32,290 bases of DNA, from NCBI GenBank assembly GCA_947302045.1, contig CAMYUQ010000010.1, forward strand, positions 1 through 32,290, in the 5' to 3' direction. This DNA is from an uncultured Clostridia bacterium. GTDB taxonomy: Bacteria > Bacillota > Clostridia > Oscillospirales > CAG-272. The position numbers were made by a program, and so were the translations under genes. Below, one piece after another: positions 32,091 to 32,290 of this stretch. The first letter of the stretch is position 1. Every line of letters begins with the position of its first letter. Below the pieces are notes generated by a model. It was not told the origin of the DNA. It did no database searches and worked only from the letters and a program-made list of their open reading frames with translations.

Positions 32091-32290
32091 GGAAAGTTTT
32101 TTGCGTCGCTTTTTTCAAAAAAGCGACTGGGGTGGAGGGGCAAAGCCCTCCGCCCTTTTTTCGCCCCGCAGGGACGAAACAAAATACGCTTTTGAGAATT
32201 GCCGCCCTTCCGGGCGGCAATTTTATCGTGGAAGGTTCGTTCCATAGGAACGAAAAGGGCATAAAAAGGTCGGCGCTTTTTCATTAAAAG
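32091..32290 (+). repeat. Dispersed multi-hairpin element, copy 3 (truncated by window end)
   Basis: Begins GGAAAGTTTTTTGC 12 bases after the rplA stop and runs off the window. Hairpins: GTCGC/GCGAC with T-run and A-run (32105-32127), GGAGGG/CCCTCC (32134-32151), AATTGCCGCCC/GGGCGGCAATT (32197-32222), TTCGTTCC/GGAACGAA (32236-32254). The linkers TGGGGT, AAAATACGCTTTTGAG, TTTTATCGTGGAAGG and AAAAGGGCATAAAAAG match copy 2 in reverse complement. The outer GCACTCG end seen in copies 1 and 2 is absent on the left. Confidence 0.82.

Noticed and set aside
32091..32290. Sequence after rplA as a standard L10 leader
   Set aside because: It matches the dispersed element at 13398-13658 over its whole visible length, so it is a repeat copy rather than an L10 leader.

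Overview
The window looks like a chromosomal segment of an uncultured anaerobic member of the Clostridia (Firmicutes). The sequence supports this in several ways: parS sites match the Bacillus/Clostridium consensus TGTTTCACGTGAAACA; most genes have strong AGGAGG-type ribosome binding sites; promoters are TTGACA-17-TATAAT; L33 is the four-cysteine zinc form; there are a type III glutamine synthetase and an ECF-type vitamin transporter subunit; surface proteins are lipoproteins and no outer-membrane proteins are seen. Base composition is moderately GC-rich by eye. Species cannot be named from the sequence alone.

Layout. 1-3251: the 5' part of a type III glutamine synthetase (minus strand), a divergent RNHCP zinc protein, a DJ-1 family protein, and a fused 5-formyl-THF cyclo-ligase/CPBP membrane protease. 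3301-9501: an origin-proximal housekeeping block, mnmG-rsmG then parA-parB-serS, with three parS sites. 9556-13363: a small membrane protein, rarA (minus), two lipoproteins (one with BspA-type leucine-rich repeats) and a DUF378 protein. 13664-20629: yifB/comM, an ECF S component, a degenerate acyl-CoA synthetase-like protein and rsmA, all on minus, then a GH13 neopullulanase-type amylase on plus. 20630-29447: an accessory block with an AT-rich leader. It holds an SPFH/SHOCT protein, a four-TM protein, a YidD homologue and a zinc-ribbon/DUF5050-like propeller protein broken by an in-frame TAG. Facing this operon is a 1095-residue MACPF-domain lipoprotein with a 274-residue glycine/asparagine-rich tail. 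29588-32079: the rpmG-secE-nusG-rplK-rplA operon.

Two things stand out. First, there are three copies (3301-3509, 13398-13658, 32091 to the window end) of an intergenic element of about 0.2-0.26 kb. It is built from several hairpins joined by conserved linkers. The stems change sequence between copies while staying paired, and the two complete copies end in GCACTCG/CGAGTGC inverted repeats. Second, the SPFH/YidD/propeller operon convergent with the MACPF-polyglycine lipoprotein looks like an undescribed membrane-associated accessory system. Its function here is inference only.
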